A stretch of DNA of 64,000 nucleotides from Haloimpatiens massiliensis (lineage in GTDB: Bacteria > Bacillota > Clostridia > Clostridiales > Clostridiaceae), in assembly GCF_900184255.1 (NCBI RefSeq), contig NZ_LT854640.1, forward strand, positions 726,019-790,018, in the 5' to 3' direction. Below are positions 16,576-24,514 of this stretch, one piece after another. Made by a program: the position numbers and the translations under genes. The number at the start of each line of letters is the position of its first letter. Position 1 is the stretch's first letter. Below the pieces are notes generated by a model. It searched no databases. It was given only the letters and a program-made list of their open reading frames with translations, and was not told the DNA's origin.

Positions 16576-17286
16576 ATGAAGGCTGCAAAATATAAAAGAA
16601 TAATGTTAAAACTTTCAGGTGAAGCTTTAGCAGGAGAAAAAGGTTACGGAATAGATTTTGACATAGCCAATAAAATTTCACAGGATATAAAGGAACTTGT
16701 GGACGCTGGTATACAGGTAGGAGCTGTAGTAGGTGGAGGAAACATATGGCGTGGAAGAAATGGTGAAGGAATGGATAGGACTACTGCAGATTATATGGGC
16801 ATGTTAGCTACCTGCATAAATGCGTTGGCGCTTCAAGATTGTTTAGAAAACATGGGTGTAAATACTAGAGTTCAAACTGCTATAGAAATGAGAGAAGTTG
16901 CAGAACCTTTTATAAGAAGAAGAGCTATGAGACATCTAGAAAAAGGAAGAGTAGTAATTTTTGCAGCTGGTACGGGGAATCCATATTTTTCAACAGATAC
17001 AACTGCAGCTTTAAGAGCAGCAGAAATTGAAGCAGAAGCTATATTATTAGCAAAAAAAGTAGATGGTGTTTATGATAAAGATCCTCATAAATATGAAGAT
17101 GCTAAAAAATATGATGAGCTAAAATATATTGATGTATTAGATAAAGGTCTTCAAGTTATGGATTCAACTGCAACATCTTTATGTATGGACAATAATATAC
17201 CTATAATAGTATTTGGATTAGATTGCCCAGAAAACATAAAGAAAGTTGTATTGGGTGAAAAAATTGGTACAATAATATCAAAATAA
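16576..17286 (+). CDS. pyrH: UMP kinase
   Basis: Hexameric bacterial UMP kinase (amino-acid-kinase fold), UMP to UDP. 236 residues: YKRIMLKLSGEALAG, VGGGNIWRGR, MGMLATCINALALQ, GTGNPYFSTDTTAALRA and KVDGVYDKDP are diagnostic. Two in-frame ATGs exist: 16570 is 4 nt and 16576 is 10 nt from GGAGG (16561-16565). 16576 is preferred but the call is close. It is followed by frr 14 nt downstream. Confidence 0.96.
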   Translation: MKAAKYKRIMLKLSGEALAGEKGYGIDFDIANKISQDIKELVDAGIQVGAVVGGGNIWRGRNGEGMDRTTADYMGMLATCINALALQDCLENMGVNTRVQTAIEMREVAEPFIRRRAMRHLEKGRVVIFAAGTGNPYFSTDTTAALRAAEIEAEAILLAKKVDGVYDKDPHKYEDAKKYDELKYIDVLDKGLQVMDSTATSLCMDNNIPIIVFGLDCPENIKKVVLGEKIGTIISK

Positions 17287-17300
17287 TAAGGAGGATTTTT

Positions 17301-17852
17301 ATGTCTAAGGAATTAATTAAAACGTTAGATGAAAAGATGAATAAGACTACTGAAGCACTTAAAAGGGACTTAGCTACTTTAAAAGCAGGTAGAGCTAATC
17401 CTTCTATGCTAGATAGAATAGGTGTAGAATATTATGGCTCTTTAACTCCATTAAATCAAATGGCAAACATATCTGCACCAGAATCAAGAGTTTTATTAAT
17501 ACAACCGTGGGATAGGAATACCATAAAGGACATTGAAAAGGCTATTCTTGTTTCAGATTTAGGAATAAATCCTTCAAATGATGGAACTGTTATAAGATTG
17601 GTGGTTCCTGAATTGACTGAAGAAACTAGAAAGAACTTGGTCAAAACAGTTAAAAAAATGGGTGAGGAAAGCAAGATAGTTATAAGAAATTTAAGAAGAG
17701 AAGCTAATGACAAAGTAAAGAAAATGAAAAAAGAGATGTCAGAGGATGAAGTTAAAGTTTTGGAAGAAAAGATTCAAAAGGAAACAGATAAATTTATAAA
17801 AGAAATAGATAACATAGTTGATAAAAAAGAAAAGGACTTAATGTCTTTATAG
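17301..17852 (+). CDS. frr: Ribosome recycling factor
   Basis: 183 residues; splits post-termination ribosomes with EF-G. The mainly alpha-helical domain I includes ALKRDLATLKAGRANPSMLDRI and the C-terminal VRNLRREANDKVKK-like segment (IRNLRREANDKVKKMKK). Domain II has YYGSLTPLNQMANIS. AAGGAGG lies at ideal distance from ATG 17301. Confidence 0.98.
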   Translation: MSKELIKTLDEKMNKTTEALKRDLATLKAGRANPSMLDRIGVEYYGSLTPLNQMANISAPESRVLLIQPWDRNTIKDIEKAILVSDLGINPSNDGTVIRLVVPELTEETRKNLVKTVKKMGEESKIVIRNLRREANDKVKKMKKEMSEDEVKVLEEKIQKETDKFIKEIDNIVDKKEKDLMSL

Positions 17853-17857
17853 TAAAT

Positions 17858-17879
17858 AAACCTGCATTAATGCAGGTTT
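17858..17879. repeat. Perfect palindrome between frr and uppS
   Basis: AAACCTGCAT (17858-17867) directly abuts its complement: a 22-nt perfect palindrome able to form a hairpin. No T-run beyond GTTT follows, so it may be a weak terminator, RNA-stability hairpin or processing site inside the operon. Confidence 0.55.
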
Positions 17880-17902
17880 AATTACATAGAAGGGGGTACT
17901 TC

Positions 17903-18682
17903 ATGAAATTCCTTTTTTTTAAAAATAGAAAAAAATTAAGAAAAGAAAATGAAAAGAATATTGTAGATAAATTAGATTTGAATAATATTCCCAAACATAT
18001 AGCTATAATAATGGATGGCAATGGAAGATGGGCAAAAGAAAAAAATTTACCAAGAGCTATGGGTCATAGGGCTGGAGTAGAAACAATAAGAGATATAGTA
18101 AAGGCATGTAATAACTTAGGAGTTAAATATTTAACTCTTTATGCTTTTTCAACAGAAAATTGGAAAAGACCTAAAGATGAGGTTAACTCTCTTATGAAAC
18201 TATTGGTGGAATACCTTAAAAATGAGTTTGAAGAATTAAATTCTAATAATGTAGTTATAAATAGTATAGGAGACATTTCAAAATTACCTAAAATATGTGA
18301 AGAAGAATTAGTAAAAGCATATGAAAATACAAAAAATAATACAGGTCTTGTATTAAACTTGGCACTTAATTATGGTGGACGAGATGAATTAGTAAGAGCT
18401 TTTAAGAATATGCATAATGATTTAAATGAAGGTAAAATTAGAGAAGATGAAATTGTAGACGAAACAATTTCTAATTATTTATATACTGCAGGAATGCCAG
18501 ATCCTGATATTGTTATAAGACCTAGTGGAGAACAGCGCATAAGTAACTTTTTATTGTGGCAGTGTGCATATGCTGAATTTTGGTATTCAGATATAAAGTG
18601 GCCTGATTTCAAAAGAGAAAATCTATACGAAGCTATATGCGATTATCAACATAGAAATAGAAGGTTTGGAGCAATAAAGTAG
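17903..18682 (+). CDS. uppS: Undecaprenyl diphosphate synthase
   Basis: cis-prenyltransferase making the C55 lipid carrier for peptidoglycan and wall polymers. 259 residues, with a basic N-terminal extension of ~30 residues. Motifs: IAIIMDGNGRWA with the catalytic Asp, MGHRAGVE, YAFSTENWKRP, DPDIVIRPSGEQRISNFLLWQ and YAEFWY. AAGGGGG precedes ATG 17903. cdsA starts 9 nt after. The UbiA-type prenyltransferase at 51.4 kb could use a product of this enzyme. Confidence 0.97.
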   Translation: MKFLFFKNRKKLRKENEKNIVDKLDLNNIPKHIAIIMDGNGRWAKEKNLPRAMGHRAGVETIRDIVKACNNLGVKYLTLYAFSTENWKRPKDEVNSLMKLLVEYLKNEFEELNSNNVVINSIGDISKLPKICEEELVKAYENTKNNTGLVLNLALNYGGRDELVRAFKNMHNDLNEGKIREDEIVDETISNYLYTAGMPDPDIVIRPSGEQRISNFLLWQCAYAEFWYSDIKWPDFKRENLYEAICDYQHRNRRFGAIK

Positions 18683-18691
18683 GAGGGGAAT

Positions 18692-19492
18692 ATGAAGAAT
18701 AAACGTTATTTAGGAGCATTAATTTTAGCACCACTGCTTATCTTTCTTTTTATAGGTGGAAATGTACTTAAATTTTTACTGCTAGCACTATCTCTTATGG
18801 GTATGTATGAATTTTTTAATGCTGCTAAGAAAAAGAGTATAAATTCTTTAGGTATTATAGCATATGTATTTTGTATTTTGTATTATTTGTTTTTAAATAA
18901 ATTTGCATCCAGTAATATGTTTTTAATAAGTATTGCAATCTTTACTTTTATGTGCTTATGTATACCTGTTTTAAGTGAAAAATATAATTTTATTGATGTG
19001 GGAGTAACAATGCTAGGATTTGTATATGTAGCTGTATTTTTTAGTTTTATAAGTTTAATAGAACAAAAACCACATGGAAATTATTTTATTTGGTTAGTAT
19101 TTTTGTCTTCTTGGTTGTGTGATACTACTGCATATTATGTGGGAAAAAACTTCGGAAAGAAGAAATTAAACCCAAGAGTAAGTCCTAATAAAAGTATAGA
19201 AGGCTCTATAGGAGGACTATTAGGTAGTGCAGTCGCTTGTGGAGTATATGGCTTTTTTATAAATAGAGTAGGAATAAATGTAGATATATATCACTTTTTA
19301 ATTATAGGATTATTATGTGGAGTATTTTGTCAATTCGGTGATTTAGTAGCATCGGCTATTAAAAGAATGGTAGGCATTAAAGACTATAGCAATTTAATAC
19401 CTGGACATGGAGGTATTTTAGATAGATTTGATAGTATATTATTTGCCTCTGTAATAGTGTACTCTTATATAAGTATAGTAGTAGGTATTTAA
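18692..19492 (+). CDS. cdsA: Phosphatidate cytidylyltransferase
   Basis: Makes CDP-diacylglycerol for phospholipid synthesis; integral membrane enzyme with about eight hydrophobic helices over 266 residues. The family signature is near the C-terminus: SPNKSIEGSIGG, then FGDLVASAIKRMVGIKDYSNLIPGHGGILDRFDS, given by residues ~212-245. AGGAGGGG precedes the ATG. It ends the uppS-cdsA pair, before a strong terminator. Its product feeds PgsA (47.4 kb). Confidence 0.96.
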   Translation: MKNKRYLGALILAPLLIFLFIGGNVLKFLLLALSLMGMYEFFNAAKKKSINSLGIIAYVFCILYYLFLNKFASSNMFLISIAIFTFMCLCIPVLSEKYNFIDVGVTMLGFVYVAVFFSFISLIEQKPHGNYFIWLVFLSSWLCDTTAYYVGKNFGKKKLNPRVSPNKSIEGSIGGLLGSAVACGVYGFFINRVGINVDIYHFLIIGLLCGVFCQFGDLVASAIKRMVGIKDYSNLIPGHGGILDRFDSILFASVIVYSYISIVVGI

Positions 19493-19498
19493 TATATG

Positions 19499-19529
19499 GC
19501 GCTGAGTAGTTTAACTCGGCGCTTTTTTT
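19499..19529 (+). terminator. Intrinsic terminator after cdsA
   Basis: GCGCTGAGT (19499-19507) pairs with ACTCGGCGC (19514-19522, one G-U) followed by seven T. Ends the pyrH-cdsA transcript. Confidence 0.92.
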
Positions 19530-19808
19530 AAGTGTTATTAAGGTGTAAAAGTGTTTATTTCCTCCAATACCTAATACTAGTATATTTATAAAAATAACTA
19601 TAAGTAGTCATAAAGTTATTTAATTTAGTTTACATAAATTAAATTATGTACTAACTTATAAAAGTAAACTAGAATAAAATACCTAAGTTTTATTTTGAAA
19701 ATTTTAAAAAAACTAAATAAAAAATATAATACTATATAAAAACTAAACATTAATATATATTTAATTGACGAATATATTATTATATAACAATTAATTGGAG
19801 AGAATTTA
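19530..19808. other. AT-rich intergenic stretch with no recognised gene
   Basis: About 280 nt of very AT-rich sequence between the cdsA terminator and the AI-2E permease start. Many short TTTA/TATA runs; a TTGACG (19765-19770) is present but no -10 lies at a good spacing. A minus-strand open frame across it looks like a composition artefact. Confidence 0.5.
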
Positions 19809-20765
19809 TTGGAAAAATATAATAAACTAATTAAATGTATCTTACTTTTAGCTATATTTATTTTAGTAACTATATTAATAAAAAAATATTTCAAACCTTT
19901 TTTTACAATAATAATAATTTTTTATTTTTCAAATCCTCTATATAAATTTTTTTGTAAACATAAAATATTTTCTAATAAAATAAATGCATTAATTAGTATA
20001 TTGTTTATTAATATAGCATTTTTTTTAGTTATATTATTAGTTGGAAATTTTATATTTAATAATGTAGATGTATTTAAACTCCAGTATATTTTGTACGAGA
20101 AAAATTTAAAGATACCTTCTATGGCAAATATAATAAATATACAGGAATTCTTAAATAGTATAAAAAATGTAGTATCTAGTATGTATAGTAATCCTTTTAT
20201 AAAGAAAGGTGCTTTTTATACATTTGAGGGTATTCTAGCTTATTTTATTGGAAATATTATAGTATATTTTGTATTAATAGATAGAAGTATTTTAGAAAAA
20301 TATATAAAGGAATTAATTAGCGAAAAAAATTATAAGATCTTAAAAAATAAGTTGTATACTATAAATAAGATTTTACAAATAGAATTAGGTTTAGTTATAA
20401 TTACTACTATAGAAACTATATTAGGTTTTGTGGTTTTAAAAATTGAGCATCCTGTAGTATTAGGGTTGATATGTGGTATATTAGATATAATACCGTATAT
20501 TGGTACCATAGTAATTTTTATTCCTTTAATACTATATAAAATTTATTGTAAACAGTATATAATAGGAATAGGTCTAATTCTTTTGTATGTATTATTAGCT
20601 GTAAATAGAGGCATATTAGAAGCTAAATTTATGAGTCATAAGTTTAAAATTCATCCAGTAGCTGCTATAATATCCTTTTATATAGGAATTAAATTTTTTG
20701 GAGTAGTAGGTATGTTTATGGGACCATTATATGTATTAACTGTAAAGGAAACAATTTTAGCTTAA
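19809..20765 (+). CDS. AI-2E family (YtvI/PerM-like) membrane transporter
   Basis: 318-residue polytopic membrane protein with about seven hydrophobic segments. The C-terminal half carries the family pattern: VLGLICGILDIIPYIGTIVIFIP shown at residues ~218-240, then RGILEAKFMSHKFKIHPVAAIIS and GVVGMFMGPLYVL. The family holds autoinducer-2 exporters, Na+/H+ antiporters and sporulation proteins such as YtvI, so the substrate cannot be named. The start is TTG 19809, 8 nt after GGAG. It lies between cdsA and dxr, which are usually adjacent, and is even more AT-rich than its neighbours. dxr starts 16 nt later. Confidence 0.85.
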   Translation: MEKYNKLIKCILLLAIFILVTILIKKYFKPFFTIIIIFYFSNPLYKFFCKHKIFSNKINALISILFINIAFFLVILLVGNFIFNNVDVFKLQYILYEKNLKIPSMANIINIQEFLNSIKNVVSSMYSNPFIKKGAFYTFEGILAYFIGNIIVYFVLIDRSILEKYIKELISEKNYKILKNKLYTINKILQIELGLVIITTIETILGFVVLKIEHPVVLGLICGILDIIPYIGTIVIFIPLILYKIYCKQYIIGIGLILLYVLLAVNRGILEAKFMSHKFKIHPVAAIISFYIGIKFFGVVGMFMGPLYVLTVKETILA

Positions 20766-20781
20766 AGAGGAGTGATGATTT

Positions 20782-21933
20782 TTGAAAAACATAACTATAC
20801 TAGGGGCAACAGGGTCTATTGGTACTCAAACCTTAGATGTAATTAGAAAAGAAAGAGAAAATTTTTGTTTGAAAGCAATCTCTGCCAACAAAAGTTATGA
20901 TAAAATAATAAAAATTATAGAAGAATTTAAGGTTCCATATGCAGTGTTGATGGATAAGGAAGCATATGAAAAAGTAAAAGACTATTGTAATTATATGAAC
21001 TTAAATACAGAAGTTATCTATGGAATGGAAGGTTTAAAATTTATATCTACGTTAGAAGAAGTTCATATAGTAGTTACATCCGTTGTGGGAATTATAGGGT
21101 TAATCCCTACAATAGAAGCCATAAGAGCTAAAAAAGATATAGCACTAGCTAATAAAGAAACTTTAGTTGTAGCTGGAGAGATAGTAAAAAGAGAAGCATT
21201 AAAAAACAATATAAATATTCTTCCTGTAGATTCTGAACATGGAGCAATATTCCAATGCTTACAGGGAAATAAAAAAGAAGATATAAGTAAAATACTATTG
21301 ACAGCTTCTGGTGGACCTTTCAGAGGAAAAAATAAAGAGCAATTAAAAAATATAACACCATCCGAGGCACTTAAGCATCCAAAATGGAATATGGGAAAGA
21401 AAATTTCTATAGATTCCTCTACACTTATGAATAAAGGTCTAGAAGTAATTGAAGCCCATTGGCTTTTTGATGTAGATTATGATAATATCCAAGTAGTTGT
21501 ACATCCTCAAAGTATTATACATTCAATGGTGGAATACATAGATGGGAGTATAATTGCGCAAATAGCAGATCCTGATATGAGATTACCAATACAGTATGCG
21601 TTAAACTATCCAAAAAGGAAAGAGAAGGTTATAAAATCATTAGATTTCTATGCTTTAAATACTCTTACATTTGAAAAACCAGATATGCATACATTCCATT
21701 GCTTGTCATTAGCTTATGAAGCTGGAAAACTTGGAGGAATAATGCCTACTATTTTAAATAGTGCCAATGAAGTAGCAGTAGATCTATTTTTAAGAGAAAA
21801 AATAAAATATTTACAAATAGAAGAAATAATAGAGAGATGTCTAGGGAAGTTTAATAATATAAAAGAACCTAAAATAGAGGATATATTAAATACAGATAAA
21901 GAAATAAGAGAATATATATTTAGTACTTATTAA
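20782..21933 (+). CDS. dxr: 1-deoxy-D-xylulose 5-phosphate reductoisomerase
   Basis: First committed enzyme of the MEP isoprenoid pathway (DXP to MEP, NADPH and Mn2+/Mg2+). 383 residues: Rossmann start KNITILGATGSIGTQTLDVI, ANKETLVVAGE, metal-binding LPVDSEHGAIFQCLQG, SSTLMNKGLEVIEAHWLF and VHPQSIIHSMVEY. The start is TTG 20782, about 9 nt from GAGGAG. It groups with rseP and ispG, interrupted here by a dead transposon. Confidence 0.97.
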   Translation: MKNITILGATGSIGTQTLDVIRKERENFCLKAISANKSYDKIIKIIEEFKVPYAVLMDKEAYEKVKDYCNYMNLNTEVIYGMEGLKFISTLEEVHIVVTSVVGIIGLIPTIEAIRAKKDIALANKETLVVAGEIVKREALKNNINILPVDSEHGAIFQCLQGNKKEDISKILLTASGGPFRGKNKEQLKNITPSEALKHPKWNMGKKISIDSSTLMNKGLEVIEAHWLFDVDYDNIQVVVHPQSIIHSMVEYIDGSIIAQIADPDMRLPIQYALNYPKRKEKVIKSLDFYALNTLTFEKPDMHTFHCLSLAYEAGKLGGIMPTILNSANEVAVDLFLREKIKYLQIEEIIERCLGKFNNIKEPKIEDILNTDKEIREYIFSTY

Positions 21934-21953
21934 TAGTAGGAAGGGGAATTTTT

Positions 21954-22973
21954 GTGAATATAGTTTATCTTTTATTAGCATTATTGGCTTTTAGCGTATT
22001 GATAATAGGACATGAGTTAGGACATTTTTGTGTAGCTAAACTAAATAACGTAAAAGTTGAAGAATTTTCAGTTGGAATGGGTCCTAAACTTTTTGGAAAA
22101 AAGGGAAAAGAAACTGAATACTCAGTAAGAGCAATACCTTTTGGTGGATATGTAAAAATGTTAGGTGAACAGGGAGAAGAATCCCATGATGAAAGAGCTT
22201 TAAATAATAAAACACCACTACAGAGATTATCTATTGTAGTGGCAGGGCCTATAATGAATTTCATTTTAGCTATAATCTTATTTGGAATAATAGGTTATGC
22301 CAGTGGTGTAAAAGTTCCAGTAGTAAGTAAAGTTGAATTAAATAGTCCAGCATATACAGCGGGCATACTTGCGGGAGATAAAATTATTGCAGTAGATGAA
22401 GCGAAAGTTTCTTCTTGGGATGATTTTGTTAAAGCTATAAATGAGAAAAAGGATAGTCAAATGCAAATTACCGTATTAAGAAAAAATAATACTTTAACTA
22501 AAAAATTAACACCTAAGGCATTGCCAGAAGAAAATAGATATATAGTAGGAGTATATCCTTCTATAGAAAAAACAACTTTTGGTGGGGCTGTAGCTCATGG
22601 ATTTACTGAAACATTTTCTCTTACAAAAGAAACATTTAAATTTTTAGGAGGACTTTTCCAAAATAAAGTGCCATTAAGTGGCGTAGGAGGACCAGTTAGT
22701 GTTATGAGAATATCTGCTAAAGCAGCGGAAGCAGGAATTCTTACATTGTTATGGATTAGTGCTTATATAAGTGTGCAATTGGCAATATTTAATCTTCTAC
22801 CTATTCCTGCTTTAGATGGAGGATGGATTTTAATATCTATTATAGAAATAATCATTGGAAGAAAACTAAATGAAGATAAGATAGGAAAAATCACTTATGT
22901 TGGCTTTGTAGTGCTTATGTCATTAGCTGTACTAGTTACTATAAAAGACATACTTTATCCTTTAAAATTATAG
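21954..22973 (+). CDS. rseP: Site-2 intramembrane metalloprotease RseP/RasP
   Basis: Cleaves membrane-spanning anti-sigma factors, signal-peptide remnants and FtsL-type proteins. 339 residues: first membrane helix with zinc motif HELGH at about 21-25, FGGYVKMLGE, one PDZ domain (~125-195) and a C-terminal helix with the third metal ligand in NLLPIPALDGGW. The start is GTG 21954, downstream of GGAAGGGG. The decayed IS607 element lies directly downstream. Confidence 0.96.
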   Translation: MNIVYLLLALLAFSVLIIGHELGHFCVAKLNNVKVEEFSVGMGPKLFGKKGKETEYSVRAIPFGGYVKMLGEQGEESHDERALNNKTPLQRLSIVVAGPIMNFILAIILFGIIGYASGVKVPVVSKVELNSPAYTAGILAGDKIIAVDEAKVSSWDDFVKAINEKKDSQMQITVLRKNNTLTKKLTPKALPEENRYIVGVYPSIEKTTFGGAVAHGFTETFSLTKETFKFLGGLFQNKVPLSGVGGPVSVMRISAKAAEAGILTLLWISAYISVQLAIFNLLPIPALDGGWILISIIEIIIGRKLNEDKIGKITYVGFVVLMSLAVLVTIKDILYPLKL

Positions 22974-23054
22974 GAGATATCTTTAGTTATTTAAAATATA
23001 GATAAAAGTAATTAAATATAGTAAAATGCACTCATGAAAAGGAAGTGAGTACAT

Positions 23055-23502
23055 TTGAAGAATAATAACTATAAACCAAATGAATTTGCAGAATTAATTA
23101 ATGTATCAGTTAGAACATTACAAAGATGGGATAACGAAGGAATATTAAAAGCATTTAGAACACCAACAAATAGAAGATATTATACTTACGAACAATATAA
23201 AGAGTTTAAAGGAATAGCATCTTCTGAAAAAAGAACAATTATATATACAAGGTTTTCAACTTCTAATGAAAAAGATGATCTAAAAAATCAAGTTGAGTTT
23301 CTTAAACAATATGCTAATGCAAAAGGAATTATTGTAGATGAAATTATGGAGGATTATGGAAATTATATCTTGAACTATATTAGTTCAAGATATAATTTCC
23401 ATACTGCATATTTTTAGTTGCAGAATTTGTGGCTTAAGAAAATATAAGAAAAAGATAAAGGAAGATGAAGAAGTTGAAAAAAGCATACAAAATAGAAATT
23501 AA
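23055..23502 (+). pseudogene. tnpA: IS607-type serine recombinase TnpA, internally deleted
   Basis: TTG 23055 (after GGAAGTGAG) begins a MerR-like helix-turn-helix (YKPNEFAELINVSVRTLQRWDNEG) followed by the start of the resolvase domain (IIYTRFSTSNEKDDLKNQ, nucleophile Ser kept). Homology stops after EDYG near 23357. The terminal part reappears in another frame at about 23404-23502 as LHIFSCRICGLRKYKKKIKEDE to a stop. Roughly 80 residues of the recombinase core are missing, and a long perfect hairpin lies at the junction. The 120-residue open frame to 23417 is therefore a truncated protein, not a functional transposase. Confidence 0.9.
23355..23403. repeat. Perfect 21-bp inverted repeat inside the tnpA remnant
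   Basis: Arms 23355-23375 and 23383-23403 are exact complements (core GGAAATTATATCTTGAAC) with a 7-nt loop TATATTA. It sits exactly where the tnpA reading frame loses homology, so it marks a rearrangement: either a scar of deletion and inverted duplication, or the remnant of another insertion. An RNA copy would be a very stable hairpin. Confidence 0.9.
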
Positions 23503-24353
23503 ACCAACAGAAGAACAGATAACTAAAATTCATAAAACTATTGGTGTAAGAAGGTTCATATACAATTTTTATATTGCTCATAATAAAAAAGTTTACGAAA
23601 AAGAAAAATCAAGATGTTAAAGCTTACATTCCAGTTAACTCTATAGTTAAAAGTGGTACAGTAAGTCAAAAAGCAGATAGATATTTTGTTTCAATTTTAG
23701 TTGAAGAAGCTATTAATTTAGACAATAAACCTTATTCAGAAGGAATAGGCGTAGACCTTGGACTAAAGAATTTTGCAATTTGTAATAATGGTTTATCTAA
23801 AAAGAATATTAACAAAACTAAAACAGTTAAAAAAGCAGAAAAGAAACTAAAACGTGAGCAAAGAAAGCTTTCAAGAAAATATGAAAGTTTAAAATTAAGA
23901 AATAAAAAAGAGAAAGGAGAAGCTACTCGTCAAAATATCCAAAAACAAATAGTCAAGGTACAAAAACTTCATCAAAGACTTACAAATATAAGAACTGATT
24001 ATATAAATAAAACAGTGAATGAGTTAATAAAACAAAAACCAAGTTTTATAACTATTGAAGATTTAAATGTAAGTGGAATGATGAAGAATAGACATTTAGC
24101 TAAAGCGGTTGCTGGGCAAAAGTTTTATGAATTTAGAATTAAACTTATTTCAAAAGCTAAACAAAATGGCATTGAGATAAGAATAGTTGATAGATTCTAT
24201 CCAAGTAGTAAAATGTGTAGCTGTTGTGGAGCATATAAGAAAGATTTAAAACTATCTGATAGAGTTTACAAATGCAGTTGTGGGCTTTCTATTGATAGAG
24301 ATTTAAATGCTTCAATCAATTTAGTCAATGCTAAAGAATATAAGATAGCTTAA
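23465..24353 (+). pseudogene. tnpB: TnpB-family RNA-guided nuclease, N-terminal part deleted
   Basis: ATG 23465 opens the TnpB N-terminus (KKLKKAYKIEIKPTEEQI ... VRRFIYNFYIAHN) and hits a stop after ~49 codons at 23619. The body resumes in another frame near 23595 (KKKNQDVKAY, then IPVNSIVKSG), so most of the wedge/recognition region is lost. The RuvC domain looks intact: GVDLGLKNFAI (first Asp), ITIEDLNVSGM (Glu), zinc finger CSCCGAYKKDL...YKCSCG and LSIDRDLNASINL (last Asp). Loss of the N-terminal half predicts no guided cleavage. Confidence 0.9.
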
Positions 24354-24505
24354 TTAAACAAGCACTTATATGTGTACCCAAGGCTATTTGGGGAATTAAC
24401 GACTGTGGAGTACTATACAGACTGTAGTAGCTTAGGCAAGACAGAGTACGTTGAAGCAGTAAGAATCTCAATATGGATACATTTGACCATATTTTGAGTA
24501 GCAGA
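24300..24505 (+). ncRNA. Probable omega/re-RNA region of the TnpB element
   Basis: Non-coding sequence from the tnpB 3' end to the element end is compact, stem-rich and less AT-biased than the flanks. It ends in CTCAATATGG (24467-24476) paired with CCATATTTTGAG (24487-24498), then GTAGCAGATGAA. TnpB guide RNAs overlap the tnpB 3' end and take their guide from DNA just past the right end; here that would be the ispG start. Assigned by position and by similarity of layout to IS605/IS607 right ends; folding was not computed. Confidence 0.5.
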
Positions 24506-24514
24506 TGAAATTAA

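Larger units (their letters stand above)
23020..24512 (+). mobile_element. Decayed IS607-type insertion element (tnpA/tnpB remnants)
   Basis: Between rseP and ispG, two genes normally adjacent, lies an IS607-family element: a MerR-HTH serine recombinase (tnpA) overlapping a tnpB, then a conserved non-coding right end. Both genes have internal deletions and frame changes, so the element cannot move by itself. Ends are approximate: IS607 elements lack inverted repeats and clear target duplications. The left limit is placed near the ACTCA/TGAGT dyad (23030-23050), the right limit at the ispG start. Confidence 0.85.

Noticed and set aside
19625..19894. Minus-strand 89-codon frame in the cdsA/AI-2E gap
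   Set aside because: No Shine-Dalgarno, Phe/Ile/Tyr-rich low complexity, and overlap with the AI-2E start; most likely a composition artefact.
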